NCBI GenBank assembly: GCA_947632035.1
Contig: CANRNR010000003.1
Span: 1 to 64,000 of the forward strand
DNA length: 64,000 nucleotides
Direction of reading: 5' to 3'
Origin: an uncultured Clostridia bacterium
GTDB taxonomy: Bacteria > Bacillota > Clostridia > TANB77 > CAG-508
Made by a program: the position numbers and the translations under genes. Position 1 is the stretch's first letter. The number at the start of each line of letters is the position of its first letter. The notes beneath the pieces were generated by a model. That model was not told the origin of the DNA. It was given only the letters and a program-made list of their open reading frames with translations, and did no database searches. Of this stretch, positions 10,078 to 23,945 are shown one piece after another.

Positions 10078-10848
10078 GTGTTTATGCCCCGTTTAGCCAG
10101 AAAAAATATTAATAGTTCTTATTGTCATGTTATAGTCCAAGGAATAGATAAAGAATATATATTTAAAAATGACAATTTTAAAAAAATATATATGTCTATG
10201 TTGAAAAAAAATTTATTGGATACACAAGCAAGTATTTTAGCTTACTGCATTATGAGTAATCATGCTCATATATTAATTTATAGTGAAAAATTAGAAGACA
10301 TTACTAAAATAATGCTTCGAACTAATACTAGCTATGCTAAATTATACAATAAATCTAATAATAGAGTTGGTTACGTTTTTCGTGATAGATATTATACTCA
10401 ACCAATAACCTCCGAAAAGCAATTATTTAATTGCATTGCATATATTCATAACAATCCTATTAAAGCTCATATAGTTAATAATTTTTCTGAATATCCATAT
10501 TCAAGTTATAATGAATATTTAGGTAAAAAAGATTTACTTACTTTAAAGAGTATCAAATTAGTTTTCGGCTCTAGTCAAAATTATATAGAACAATTTAATT
10601 TAATTCATAAAAATAAAAATATAGAAGATATTATCGATATTAGTGAGCAAAAAAATAGTAATCAAGTTATTCAGAGCTTTATTACCATTAACAATAAAAA
10701 ATTAGATGAAATTATAAAAGATGAAACCATTTTTAGTCAATTACTACTAGATTTAAGGCATTGTTGCAATTTGTCTTTAAGAGATATGTCAAAAATATTC
10801 AATATTAGTAAAGACAAATTAAATAAAATTATAAATAAATTTCTATAA
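10078..10848 (+). CDS. REP-associated tyrosine transposase (RAYT / Y1_Tnp family)
   Basis: CHVIVQGI, MSNHAHILIYSE (HUH), YIHNNPIKAHIV; C-terminal HTH-like region. Confidence 0.93.
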   Translation: MFMPRLARKNINSSYCHVIVQGIDKEYIFKNDNFKKIYMSMLKKNLLDTQASILAYCIMSNHAHILIYSEKLEDITKIMLRTNTSYAKLYNKSNNRVGYVFRDRYYTQPITSEKQLFNCIAYIHNNPIKAHIVNNFSEYPYSSYNEYLGKKDLLTLKSIKLVFGSSQNYIEQFNLIHKNKNIEDIIDISEQKNSNQVIQSFITINNKKLDEIIKDETIFSQLLLDLRHCCNLSLRDMSKIFNISKDKLNKIINKFL

Positions 10849-10870
10849 TAGTAACTTATGATAATAGTTG

Positions 10871-10920
10871 CAATTATAATAACTACAATTATAATAACTA
10901 CAATTATAATAACTACAATA
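10871..10920. repeat. 15-nt tandem repeat (CAATTATAATAACTA), three copies plus partial
   Basis: Direct reading. Confidence 0.85.
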
Positions 10921-10966
10921 TTCTTATTTTAATTTTAATAATAAACAAAAATTATTAATATGATAA

Positions 10967-11020
10967 ATAACTCCATATTATACTAATGTTTTTACATTTA
11001 TATAGTATGGAGTTATTTTT
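10967..11020 (+). terminator. Hairpin terminator downstream of the transposase gene
   Basis: ATAACTCCATA ... TATGGAGTTAT followed by TTTT. Confidence 0.6.
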
Positions 11021-11204
11021 ATTATATTATTTAAATTGTGCTTTATATAATTCCTTGATTATATATTATTTTAGTTTTATATATAATACTTAAATTCATA
11101 TTTTATTAAACTATAGAACTGTAAATTTTAAAAGTTATAGAATTTAAAAATTTTCAAATTTAAAAGTCCTGAAAAGCCCAAGACAAAAACCCCGTCCCAT
11201 TGTC

Positions 11205-12356
11205 TTAACCAAATATTCCTCTTTTCTTAACTGGTGGTTGTTCGTTCATTGTTGTAGCTAACTTTGTTAAGAGCTCTCTTTGTTCTTGTGTTAGTCTTTT
11301 TGGAACTTGTACTTGAACAGTAAATATAAAATCTCCCTGTCCTGTACTGTTTAAACTTTTAAAACCTTTATTTCTAATTACGAATTTGCTACCGGGTTGA
11401 GTTGCATCTGGAATTGTATATATTTCTTCTGTTCCATCTACCATCGGAATACGTAGGTTTGCACCTAATGTGGCTTGTGTAAATGTAATTGGAATGTCAC
11501 AAAGTACATTATTACCTTTTCTAGTATATACGCTATGCCTTTTTACATGTACTACTATATATAAGTCTCCTTTTGCCCCACCATTTTCTCCAGGCTCGCC
11601 TTCTCCTCTTAGTACTATGGTTTGGTTATCATCTACACCTGCTGGAATTTTTACAGATACTCTAACCTGCTTTTTTATTGTTCCTTTTCCTTTGCAGTTT
11701 TCGCAGGGTTCTTTTATTACTTTACCTGTTCCATGGCAATTATTACAAGTTCTCATTGTTTGCATTTGACCTAAAATTGTGGTTTGCACTTGTTTTATTT
11801 GCCCTGTTCCGTGGCATACACTACAAGTTTCTTTGTGTGTTCCAGGTTTTGTTCCTTCTCCATGGCAAACATCACATGTTTCACGTCTATTGATTGTTAC
11901 ATATTTTTCAGTTCCTAAAAAAGATTCCTCAAAAGTAATTTCTATATCATAACGTAAATCTGTACCCTTTCTTGGTCCATTTTGACGACTTGCTCTTTGG
12001 CTTCCACCAAAGCCTCCTCCAAAGAATGATGAAAAAATGTCTCCTAAATCACCAAAATCACTAAATCCATCAAAGCCTGTTGAGTAAGTGTAAGTGCCAT
12101 TTCCATAAGGATTTCCTCCTCCAAAGCCTTGTGGACCATCTGGTCCAAATTGGTCATACATTTGTCTTTTTTGACTATCAGATAAAGTTTCATAGGCTTC
12201 ATTTACTTCTTTAAATTTTGCTTCGGCTTCTTCTTTATTATCTGGATTTGCATCAGGATGATATTGTTTAGCAAGCTTTCTATATGCTTTTTTTATTTCT
12301 TCATCAGTTGCATTTTTTTGAATGCCTAATACTTCATAATAATCTCTTTTTGCCAT
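11205..12356 (-). CDS. dnaJ: Chaperone DnaJ
   Basis: J domain HPD motif, Gly/Phe region, four CxxCxGxG repeats. Confidence 0.98.
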   Translation of the reverse strand: MAKRDYYEVLGIQKNATDEEIKKAYRKLAKQYHPDANPDNKEEAEAKFKEVNEAYETLSDSQKRQMYDQFGPDGPQGFGGGNPYGNGTYTYSTGFDGFSDFGDLGDIFSSFFGGGFGGSQRASRQNGPRKGTDLRYDIEITFEESFLGTEKYVTINRRETCDVCHGEGTKPGTHKETCSVCHGTGQIKQVQTTILGQMQTMRTCNNCHGTGKVIKEPCENCKGKGTIKKQVRVSVKIPAGVDDNQTIVLRGEGEPGENGGAKGDLYIVVHVKRHSVYTRKGNNVLCDIPITFTQATLGANLRIPMVDGTEEIYTIPDATQPGSKFVIRNKGFKSLNSTGQGDFIFTVQVQVPKRLTQEQRELLTKLATTMNEQPPVKKRGIFG

Positions 12357-12404
12357 TTTACTTCTTTCCTTTTTATAATTTATTATTTAACATTTTTTAT
12401 TTTC

Positions 12405-12522
12405 AAGCAAAAATATCATAGTTTGCATGCACCGCGAAGCGTACAAGCGAAGCGCGTTTGGAGCAAGCAATTGTTAAATTGCGTAGCGACAGCAAGGTGC
12501 AAAAACTATGATATCTTTGCTT
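12405..12522. repeat. Long palindromic intergenic element with GC-rich core
   Basis: Arms AAGCAAAAATATCATAGTTTGCATGCACC / GGTGCAAAAACTATGATATCTTTGCTT; core with GCGAAGCG direct repeats and GCAATT-GTTA-AATTGC. Confidence 0.75.
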
Positions 12523-12545
12523 ATAAATTTTAAAAATTGCAAATT

Positions 12546-14468
<1,923 letters not shown>

Positions 14469-14587
14469 TTAATTTAATTTTTGAGTTTAATTCCAAATTT
14501 AATTTTTAAACTCATTTTTGCTTTTGTTTTTGTTAATTTAATCTTTGAATAAAATAATATATAATAAATAAAATAAAAAATTAAAAT

Positions 14588-15280
14588 CTAATTTGCAACT
14601 ACAACCATAGAGTGACGAATCACTTTATTTCCTATCATGTAGCCTTTTCTATATTCTTCTTTGATTTCCTTTTCACCTAAATTTTCATCTACAACTAAGC
14701 TAACTGCTTCATGTAGTTCTGGATCAAAAGTTTTTCCAACTGTTTCAATTTCTTTTACCCCATTTGATGCTAAAACGTCTTTAAATTGTTTTAATACTAG
14801 CTCTACACCTTGTTTATAGCTTTCGTCTTCTGTTTTACTTTCTACGGCTTTTTCTAAGTTATCAATTACTGGTAAGAATGCAGATACTACATCTCCCATA
14901 ATTGAACCATATAAATCTTGCTTTTCTTTGTTGCTTCTTTTCTTGTAATTATCAAATTCTGCAGCAACTCTTTTTAATCTATCCTCTGTTTCTTCTAGCT
15001 GTATTTTTAAAGTTTCTTTTTCTTTTTTTATTTCAATTATGTCTTGTCCGTTTGAACCTTTTTCATTTTTTTCTTCGCTATTATTTACATTTTCATTATT
15101 TAAGTTTTCATTTGCTTGGTCTTTGGTTTCTTTCATTTCTTCGCTTCCTTCCTTTTGGTTTATTTTTTCATTTTTAGAACTTGATTTCTCATGTTGTTCA
15201 TTTGTGGGGTTTTCATTTGTTTCATCATTTATATTTTGCCATACATTTTCCTTATTCACTTTTTTAACCTCACTTTCCAT
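14588..15280 (-). CDS. grpE: Nucleotide exchange factor GrpE
   Basis: FDNYKKRSNKEK, GKTFDPELHEAV, position before dnaK. Confidence 0.95.
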   Translation of the reverse strand: MESEVKKVNKENVWQNINDETNENPTNEQHEKSSSKNEKINQKEGSEEMKETKDQANENLNNENVNNSEEKNEKGSNGQDIIEIKKEKETLKIQLEETEDRLKRVAAEFDNYKKRSNKEKQDLYGSIMGDVVSAFLPVIDNLEKAVESKTEDESYKQGVELVLKQFKDVLASNGVKEIETVGKTFDPELHEAVSLVVDENLGEKEIKEEYRKGYMIGNKVIRHSMVVVAN

Positions 15281-16274
15281 TTAATTTTTTGCTAATATAT
15301 TTCATTACTGAAATTACTTTTGAATAGTCCATTCTTTTAGGACCTATTATTCCAATTGTTCCTAAGTCTTTATCCTGATAGCGATGCTTAAAAGTAATTA
15401 TACTAAAATCTTTTAACTTTTCATTTTCGTTTTCATCACCTATATACACATTTATATCTTGTGCAAAACCAGTATTTAAAAGGTCTAGCATAACTTCTTT
15501 TGTATCTAATAGATTTATAAAATTTTTTGCTACTTCCAAACTTTTAAATTCTGGAAGTTCAAATGATTTGTTTGCTCCTTCTAAATAAAGCTGGTCTTCT
15601 TCTCTTATAGCTCTTTCTAATTGAAGCATTACTGGTTTTATAACATTTAAGCTTTGATGCATTTCTGAAAATATATATTCTTCTAGTGGCTTATCTATTG
15701 CCTCTAATGGTTTTCCTTTTAGTTTACTATTAAAAAGATTATTTAAGATATTTACTTGTTCTTCTGTAATATCTTCGTCAAATTTAATAATTGTTTCTTT
15801 TACAATGCCTGTATCTGTAAGTATTACTGCCATTAACATTCTACTGCCAAGCAATACAAATTTTACTTCTTCTATGTTCTGCAAGTTTGCTTTTGGCCCT
15901 ACTGCAACAGATGTATAGTGTGTTACTTCTGATAAAGTATTTGTTGCAATTTTTGTTAATTCCTCAATTTCATTTACTTTTGTTTCTAATTTTGACTGAA
16001 TATATTTAATTTCTTCTAAGCTGATATTATCTTCTTTAATTAACTCATTTACATAGAAACGATAACCTTGTGCTGATGGCACTCTTCCACTTGAGGTGTG
16101 TGGTTTGTCTAGATAGCCACTTTTTTCTAGTTCTACCATTTCATTACGAATTGTGGCACTGCTACAATCTAAATTATATTTTTCTGCAATTGTACCTGAA
16201 CTTACTGGCTCTGCAGTATTTATATATTCATCTATAATTGCTTGCAGTATTTTTTTCTTTCTGTCATCTAGCAC
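15270..16274 (-). CDS. hrcA: Heat-inducible transcription repressor HrcA
   Basis: N-terminal wHTH SSATIRNEMVELEKSGYLDKPHTSSGRVPS. Confidence 0.96.
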   Translation of the reverse strand: MLDDRKKKILQAIIDEYINTAEPVSSGTIAEKYNLDCSSATIRNEMVELEKSGYLDKPHTSSGRVPSAQGYRFYVNELIKEDNISLEEIKYIQSKLETKVNEIEELTKIATNTLSEVTHYTSVAVGPKANLQNIEEVKFVLLGSRMLMAVILTDTGIVKETIIKFDEDITEEQVNILNNLFNSKLKGKPLEAIDKPLEEYIFSEMHQSLNVIKPVMLQLERAIREEDQLYLEGANKSFELPEFKSLEVAKNFINLLDTKEVMLDLLNTGFAQDINVYIGDENENEKLKDFSIITFKHRYQDKDLGTIGIIGPKRMDYSKVISVMKYISKKLNGK

Positions 16275-16382
16275 TTTTTTTCACCTCTATTTCTTTTAGG
16301 TATGTTTGGCTTCTTTAATATATCTTCACTTTAATAATTCTATTTTTGATCTATGTAAATAATATAGTTCATATTTCTAAAA

Positions 16383-16409
16383 TTAGCACTCTTGCTTCTT
16401 GACTGCTAA
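16383..16409 (-). promoter_or_regulatory. CIRCE operator (one mismatch), downstream of the hrcA promoter
   Basis: TTAGCACTC-N9-GACTGCTAA. Confidence 0.9.
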
Positions 16410-16433
16410 ACTTTATATATATTATAACCATTT

Positions 16434-16460
16434 TTAGCAATTGTCAATATGTATTGCTAA
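16434..16460 (-). promoter_or_regulatory. Second CIRCE-like operator overlapping the hrcA -35 region
   Basis: TTAGCAATT-N9-TATTGCTAA, same 9-9-9 geometry; perfect 11-bp inverted repeat; minus-strand TTGACA lies inside it. Confidence 0.6.
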
Positions 16461-16497
16461 AAAGTTGTGTGAAATTTATGTGAAAGTATTAAAATAA

Positions 16498-16514
16498 GAA
16501 CAGCGATGCTGTTC
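16498..16514 (-). terminator. Terminator hairpin downstream of pyrG region
   Basis: GAACAGC-GAT-GCTGTTC with flanking T-rich sequence. Confidence 0.5.
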
Positions 16515-16589
16515 CTATTTATTTTTCTTTATTTAATTTTTCTTGATTAACTAGTTAACTTAAATATTATTTTTCATTAGCATAAAATT

Positions 16590-18197
<1,608 letters not shown>

Positions 18198-18421
18198 CTA
18201 TTCATTACTTTTTATAATTTATTATTTTTGACTACATTTAAAAATAAAAAAAATAGATTTAAAATAAAATACCTTTTTGGGGTGTTTTTTTTAAATCTAT
18301 CATATTTATATGATACTACTATTTATCACGATTTGTAAAGAGTTTTTGACATTTTTATAGTACAAATATTAAATTGAGCACTATAATACTTAGAATTAAG
18401 AATTATAGTGCTTGTTTATTT

Positions 18422-18898
18422 TTATTTTGTAATAGATAAAATTTTGTATTGTATAGTTCCAGCTGGTGCTTGAACTTCAACTATTTGGTTCTTTTTTGCA
18501 CCTAAAATAGCACTTCCTATTGGAGATTCGTTTGATATTTTGTTTTGTGCTAAATCAACTTCTGTAGAACCAACTAAAGTATAGCTTACTTCTTCATTGA
18601 ATTCTATATCTAACAATTTTACAGTATTTCCAACTTGAACTGTCTTGGTATCTATTTCAGATTCGTCAATTATTTTTGCATAACGAATTTTATTTTCTAA
18701 TTCAGCGATTTTTGTTTCATTTTCAGCTTGTGCATTTTTTGCTTCATCATATTCAGAATTTTCAGATAAGTCACCAAATCCTAAAGCGATTTTTATTCTT
18801 TCAGCAATTTCGCCTCTTTTGGTTGTTTTTAAATAATTTAACTCTTCTTCTAATTTATCATAGCCTTCTTTTGTTAGTAATACTTCCTTCTCGTCCAT
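18422..18898 (-). CDS. greA: Transcription elongation factor GreA
   Basis: [39 protein letters not shown]. Confidence 0.97.
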   Translation of the reverse strand: MDEKEVLLTKEGYDKLEEELNYLKTTKRGEIAERIKIALGFGDLSENSEYDEAKNAQAENETKIAELENKIRYAKIIDESEIDTKTVQVGNTVKLLDIEFNEEVSYTLVGSTEVDLAQNKISNESPIGSAILGAKKNQIVEVQAPAGTIQYKILSITK

Positions 18899-19051
18899 TT
18901 GTCTATGCCTCCTTTTGCTTTTTAAAATGTAATTGCAACAAACTATATAAAAATATAGGTTTGTTGCTCATTGCGTTCTAATATAATAAATTTTTTAAAA
19001 TTTGTCAAGTTTTTTATATGATTTTTCACAAAATGTTCACTTTAAATTTTT

Positions 19052-20188
19052 TTAAGCAGAACTTAATTCTTTTTCTACAACCCTTTTACATTCTTCATTT
19101 GTAATAATTCCGTTTTTTCCATATAATCTTATAATTCTAACTTTATCTTTTACCATTTTATTTCTTACTTTATAAAACTGCCTTTTATTAGACAAACTTT
19201 TGTCTAATAAATTTGTTTTTAACAGATTTTTGTTTAACAAACCTTCATTTAATAAGCTTTCATATAATGTAGTAATTGGTACATTGTCTAATAAATTATA
19301 TTGTGAAAAAATTTCTTTTGCTTCATCTGATGTGTCTATATCTACTTTTTTTATTTGAATTCCTTCAAATCCGAGACTATCATAATCATAGTTTGGCTCC
19401 ATAGTTATTATTACAGCTCTTCTATATATAGAATATTTTTTTATTTCATCATCTTCAAAATCAAAATTTATAATCCACTTAGCTTTTTTTAGACTCTTCT
19501 TTTTATTATTACTAATTGTTACAACAATATTCTCTTTTTCTTCTATTTTTTCAATTATTTTTTGAAATTTAGTAATATTAGGCGTTATTACATGTACATT
19601 TCTAAAGTATTCTCCTAAATAACTAATGTTATCAATATAAATTTGTTTTGGTTCTTTCATGCAAAAGTATAAATCTTCTAATTCTGTTTTTTCACCTTGC
19701 TGTTTTAATATGTACTCCAAAATGTCTTTTATTAAATATGGCATTAGTCCGCTTCCGTCAAGAATATGTATCTTTCTTGTAACTTCTTCCTCATAAATGT
19801 TTAAACTTTTTTCTAATTCATTTGAAAATACTAAATTGTCTATTTTATACTTTTCAATTAATTTCCTTACTTTTTTCATACATTTTTTTAATTTTATTTT
19901 TTCATAAGTTTTAATATGCTTTTTCTTACTTTTTAAATTAGTATTTTTATTTTGTTGTTCTATTTTAGTTTCTAAATCAAATGGAAGAATGAATATATAT
20001 GCATCATAAATTTTCTTTATAGTTATTAAATTAAATAAGTATTTTATTTTTACTATTAGTTCATAAAACGTAAAACACAGTAGATATTGTAGTTTAGCAA
20101 ATTTCGTTTTTTTAGTTTTTATATTGCTTAAATAACTTGTTTCATATAGTTCTTCATTTGAACTTTTTTCTTTTATATACCCCAGCAT
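19052..20188 (-). CDS. Hypothetical protein with short Leu/Asn repeat
   Basis: 378-aa ORF; LLNEGLLNKNLLKTNLLDKSLSNK repeat near the C-terminus; no recognised domain. Confidence 0.75.
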   Translation of the reverse strand: MLGYIKEKSSNEELYETSYLSNIKTKKTKFAKLQYLLCFTFYELIVKIKYLFNLITIKKIYDAYIFILPFDLETKIEQQNKNTNLKSKKKHIKTYEKIKLKKCMKKVRKLIEKYKIDNLVFSNELEKSLNIYEEEVTRKIHILDGSGLMPYLIKDILEYILKQQGEKTELEDLYFCMKEPKQIYIDNISYLGEYFRNVHVITPNITKFQKIIEKIEEKENIVVTISNNKKKSLKKAKWIINFDFEDDEIKKYSIYRRAVIITMEPNYDYDSLGFEGIQIKKVDIDTSDEAKEIFSQYNLLDNVPITTLYESLLNEGLLNKNLLKTNLLDKSLSNKRQFYKVRNKMVKDKVRIIRLYGKNGIITNEECKRVVEKELSSA

Positions 20189-20266
20189 AGAAACACCTCT
20201 TTTTTAGATATATTTCTTATAAATTTTTTAGTCTGCTAATTTCATTTGCATTTCTTGCATAAAAAA

Positions 20267-20306
20267 GCCTCAATATAATATAGCTTGTTCTACATTATAT
20301 TGAGGC
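20267..20306 (-). terminator. Rho-independent terminator downstream of the GH18 gene
   Basis: GCCTCAATATAATATA ... TATATTGAGGC hairpin with poly-A/T flanks. Confidence 0.75.
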
Positions 20307-20398
20307 TTTAATTTATTTATGATAATTATTTTTATAAATATTTTTTATTGTCAATAATTTTATATTTTCGTTATTCTTTTACTGCTAATATTATTCTA

Positions 20399-22129
20399 TT
20401 ATTTTATTTCTAACTTCTCAGCAATTAAATTCCATATGTCATTTGTTTCATATCCTTTTCTCCAGTATGCTGAACCTGCTAAGTTATATTTTGAAACTAA
20501 ATCAAGTTTTTCTGAAAAAGATTTTTCGTCTTCAATCCACATTTTATAAGTATAACCATTTTGTTTATATTCTACATAGTATTGCTTTAAATTATCATCC
20601 CATACTTTTTCTACTCCACTTGGAAGTGAACCTTCTATGTCCTTCATTCCTAAGGCACTTGAACCTGCTACCTTTCCATTATTTTCTTTCCAAAGCCTTG
20701 TATAGAATGGCATTCCTAATATTAGTTTTTCTGGCTTTACTCCTTCTTGTCCTAAAAATTTTCTAACATTTTCTTCTACCCAACCACAACCTGCTGTTGT
20801 ACCTGCTTTATTAGAAGATTCTCCATATTGGTCATATCCCATAAAAATTATATAATCTGCTACTTTTCCAATTGTATATCTATCATAGCATAAAGACCAC
20901 TCTGGCGATCCATCTGGAGCTGTTACATCTACTGATAATACTTTACCTATCTCATTTAGTTTTGGTTCTAATTCTATTAGAAAACGAGAAAAGCTATTTT
21001 TATCTTTTTCATACATATTTTCAAAGTCTATGTTTATTCCGTCTAAATCATACTTAACAATTAGCTCTATGATTTTATCTATCATACTTTCTCTTAATTT
21101 GTAATCATTTAATATTTCTGATGTAGTTTGAATTTGTGATTCATTTGAAATAGATGCCCAAACTTGGTAATTATTATTATGTGCCCATTCTATATATTTT
21201 TTGCCTTGTTCGCCTACATTTTCTATTATTTCACCTTTACCTAGTTCTTTTAATCTAAAGAATGTTGGTGAAATTACATTTATACCATTGATACTTGTTC
21301 CTGTTCTATCTGGTGCAGATACATATTCTGAAAAATAATCCCAAACTAAACTTACTTTTCCTTCTATCAATTTTGTTTCTTCAATATCTTCACGTAATTC
21401 ATTTAATTTGCCCATTGATTTTTCTTTTACATAGCCCAATATTCCATTTTCAGTTCTTACTCTTGTCCATCCTTCTGGAACAGGGTATTCACTTCTATTT
21501 GCAATTATTAGAGTATCTCCTGTTTTTACTTTTGCTACTGTTCTTGAAATATTAGTTGGTTTATATTTTACTGAAATATTTTTTGCAACTGTTGCAATTG
21601 TGTAGGCTCTATCTAAAGAGTCTACTGTAACTATATCAGTTTCTTGTATATATTGTGTATTTATATTGTATACTAAACCTAATTCTGAAAGTGGAAGATA
21701 ATAAGTGTCATCCTTTTTTTCTATTTTTCCTTTAATTATTGTATTAGCACTATTTATACTAATTTGATTACTATCAATTGGTATGCTAGCTATTTTATTT
21801 TCTGAACATGTAATTATTTGATTATATTTTTCATCATATGTAATAGTGTCATCAAAGAAATTTCTTAAATCTTGCATAGAAACATACACTATTCCATCTT
21901 CAATATATACATCTTTCTTTAGGCTTGATGTTACATTACTATTGTTTATTATTAAATTAGTTTTATCTTTTATATCATTTCTTACATAATTCTTACCTGC
22001 TATAGAAAGTACGGCAGTTATCCCAATTAATAGTATAGCTACAACAAATAATTTACAAATGGTTTTTACAATTGTTCTTCCTTTTTTTTCTTTTTTCTCA
22101 ATTCTTTCATTTTTTCCGTGTTTCGACAT
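20399..22129 (-). CDS. GH18 family glycosyl hydrolase with SH3-like and copper-amine-oxidase-like stalk regions
   Basis: DLDGINIDFENMYEKDK, LGMPFYTRLW. Confidence 0.9.
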   Translation of the reverse strand: MSKHGKNERIEKKEKKGRTIVKTICKLFVVAILLIGITAVLSIAGKNYVRNDIKDKTNLIINNSNVTSSLKKDVYIEDGIVYVSMQDLRNFFDDTITYDEKYNQIITCSENKIASIPIDSNQISINSANTIIKGKIEKKDDTYYLPLSELGLVYNINTQYIQETDIVTVDSLDRAYTIATVAKNISVKYKPTNISRTVAKVKTGDTLIIANRSEYPVPEGWTRVRTENGILGYVKEKSMGKLNELREDIEETKLIEGKVSLVWDYFSEYVSAPDRTGTSINGINVISPTFFRLKELGKGEIIENVGEQGKKYIEWAHNNNYQVWASISNESQIQTTSEILNDYKLRESMIDKIIELIVKYDLDGINIDFENMYEKDKNSFSRFLIELEPKLNEIGKVLSVDVTAPDGSPEWSLCYDRYTIGKVADYIIFMGYDQYGESSNKAGTTAGCGWVEENVRKFLGQEGVKPEKLILGMPFYTRLWKENNGKVAGSSALGMKDIEGSLPSGVEKVWDDNLKQYYVEYKQNGYTYKMWIEDEKSFSEKLDLVSKYNLAGSAYWRKGYETNDIWNLIAEKLEIK

Positions 22130-22270
22130 TTTACTATTTTTCTCCTTAAATTTCTTTTCTCAACTATATCACAATTTTTGTTTTTCGTGAATACTATTTT
22201 TTATAATTTAATAATTTATTCATTTTTGTCGAATTATGTCACAATTTTTTTAATATATTGGTTTATTTTT

Positions 22271-22657
22271 CTATTGCTTCTTAATTTTAGGTTTTGCTAT
22301 AAGTGATGCTAAATAGCCAAAAAATACTGCTGCTGCAATTCCGCCTGCTGAAGCTTTAACACCTCCAGTAAATGCTCCAAGAAGACCTGCTGTTTTTACT
22401 TCTTGCATAGCACCTTTTGCAAGGTTAGCTCCAAAGCCAAGTAATGGCACGGTAGCTCCTGCTCCTGCAAAGTCAATTAAATATTTATAAATTCCAAGTC
22501 CTCCTAAAATAGCACCGGTTGTTACAAATATAACTAATATTCTGGCAGGAGTAAGTTTTGTTTTGTCAATCAGAATTTGTCCTATTATACATATTATTCC
22601 ACCTACTACAAAACATTTTAAGATTCCTATCCAATCTATACTTTGTATAAAATCCAT
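22271..22657 (-). CDS. spoVAE: Stage V sporulation protein AE
   Basis: Small membrane protein with FAGAGATVPLLGFG; adjacent to spoVAD and spoVAC. Confidence 0.9.
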   Translation of the reverse strand: MDFIQSIDWIGILKCFVVGGIICIIGQILIDKTKLTPARILVIFVTTGAILGGLGIYKYLIDFAGAGATVPLLGFGANLAKGAMQEVKTAGLLGAFTGGVKASAGGIAAAVFFGYLASLIAKPKIKKQ

Positions 22658-22715
22658 TTTTTTAATTCCTTTCCAAAGTTTTATTGTTAATTTATTTTTT
22701 CATGCAAAATTCTTT

Positions 22716-23729
22716 CTAGTTTATAGAAGTCTCAATTGCAACCGCATGTGCAATTCCTGGAATGCTTTCTCCTTGTTGAGATGTAGTGGCATTAGTTAAA
22801 GCACCTGTTGCAACTAATAATATTCTATTTAACTTTTTGTCTTTTAATTGTTTAAAGAAATAGCCTGAAAATGTTACACCTATGCATGCACATCCACTTC
22901 CGCCTGAGTGCGTATCTTGTTTTTCTTTATCAAAAATTAAAACTCCACAATCTTCATAATTGTTTTTTATGTTATATCCTTTTGTTTCTGTAAGCTCACA
23001 TACAATTTCTTTTCCTACATAGCCTAAATCACCTGTAATTATCATGTCATAATAACTTGGTTTTCTTCCAGTATCCCTAAAATGTGTTATTAAAGTATCT
23101 ACTGCAGCTGGTGCCATTGCAGCTCCCATATTATTTGCATCTTTTATTCCCATGTCTACAATTTTTCCTGGTGTTACCATTGTAATATATGGTCCACTTC
23201 CATTTTCTCCAACAACTGCTGCACCTGACCCTGTTACTGTCCATTGTGAAGTTGGTGGTCTTTGATTTCCAAGTTCTAGTGGAAAACGGAATTGTTTTTC
23301 TGCACTACAAAAGTGACTGGATGTAGCACATAAAACATTTCTAGCAGCTTTTGCATCTACAAATATACTGCCTAAGCATAAGCTTTCCACAAATGTAGAA
23401 CATGCTCCAAATACTCCAAAAAATGGTATGTTTAATTCTCTTAGTCCAAAGCTTGATGATATACATTGATTTAATAAATCTCCTGCAAAACAGTAATCTA
23501 TTTGGTCTGCTGGAACTCCTGATTTTGTAATTACAGAATTTACAGTTTCTTTAATAATTTTGCTTTCTGCCTTTTCCCATGTTTTTTCTCCCCAAAATTC
23601 ATCTTCTAAGCATTGGTCAAAGTATTTTGCGAGTGGTCCTTGTCCTTCTTTTGGACCTACTATACTTGCTACTTCAACGATGGTTGGAGGATTTTGTAAT
23701 TTTATTGTTTGTGCTCCTAAACGCTCCAT
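22716..23729 (-). CDS. spoVAD: Stage V sporulation protein AD
   Basis: Thiolase-like fold with GVFGACSTFVESL, SSHFCSAEKQFRFPLELGNQRPPTSQWTVTGSGA. Confidence 0.95.
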   Translation of the reverse strand: MERLGAQTIKLQNPPTIVEVASIVGPKEGQGPLAKYFDQCLEDEFWGEKTWEKAESKIIKETVNSVITKSGVPADQIDYCFAGDLLNQCISSSFGLRELNIPFFGVFGACSTFVESLCLGSIFVDAKAARNVLCATSSHFCSAEKQFRFPLELGNQRPPTSQWTVTGSGAAVVGENGSGPYITMVTPGKIVDMGIKDANNMGAAMAPAAVDTLITHFRDTGRKPSYYDMIITGDLGYVGKEIVCELTETKGYNIKNNYEDCGVLIFDKEKQDTHSGGSGCACIGVTFSGYFFKQLKDKKLNRILLVATGALTNATTSQQGESIPGIAHAVAIETSIN

Positions 23730-23945
23730 TATTTTATCGCCATATAAATTTTGCTTATATAAATGTATTATTTATATTGTATATTTCTATACTTTATTTT
23801 ATATTTCTATTTATACTTGCGAATTTATATGGACTACTCCTTTATATTAAATTTAGGTTTTTATTTAAAGGCTAAACCTATAAACCATAAATTATTATAT
23901 TTCTTGCTGTCTTTACATTGCTGATTTTGTACTTCTATATAATTT

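Larger units (their letters stand above)
9897..11208 (+). mobile_element. REP/RAYT-type element: Y1 (HUH) transposase gene between inverted terminal palindromes
   Basis: Same 30-nt termini as 2206-2407 and 49124-49510, enclosing the Y1 transposase ORF 10078-10848. Confidence 0.75.

Noticed and set aside
10871-10920. 15-nt tandem repeat considered as a CRISPR array
   Set aside because: No spacers; contiguous short tandem repeats and no cas genes
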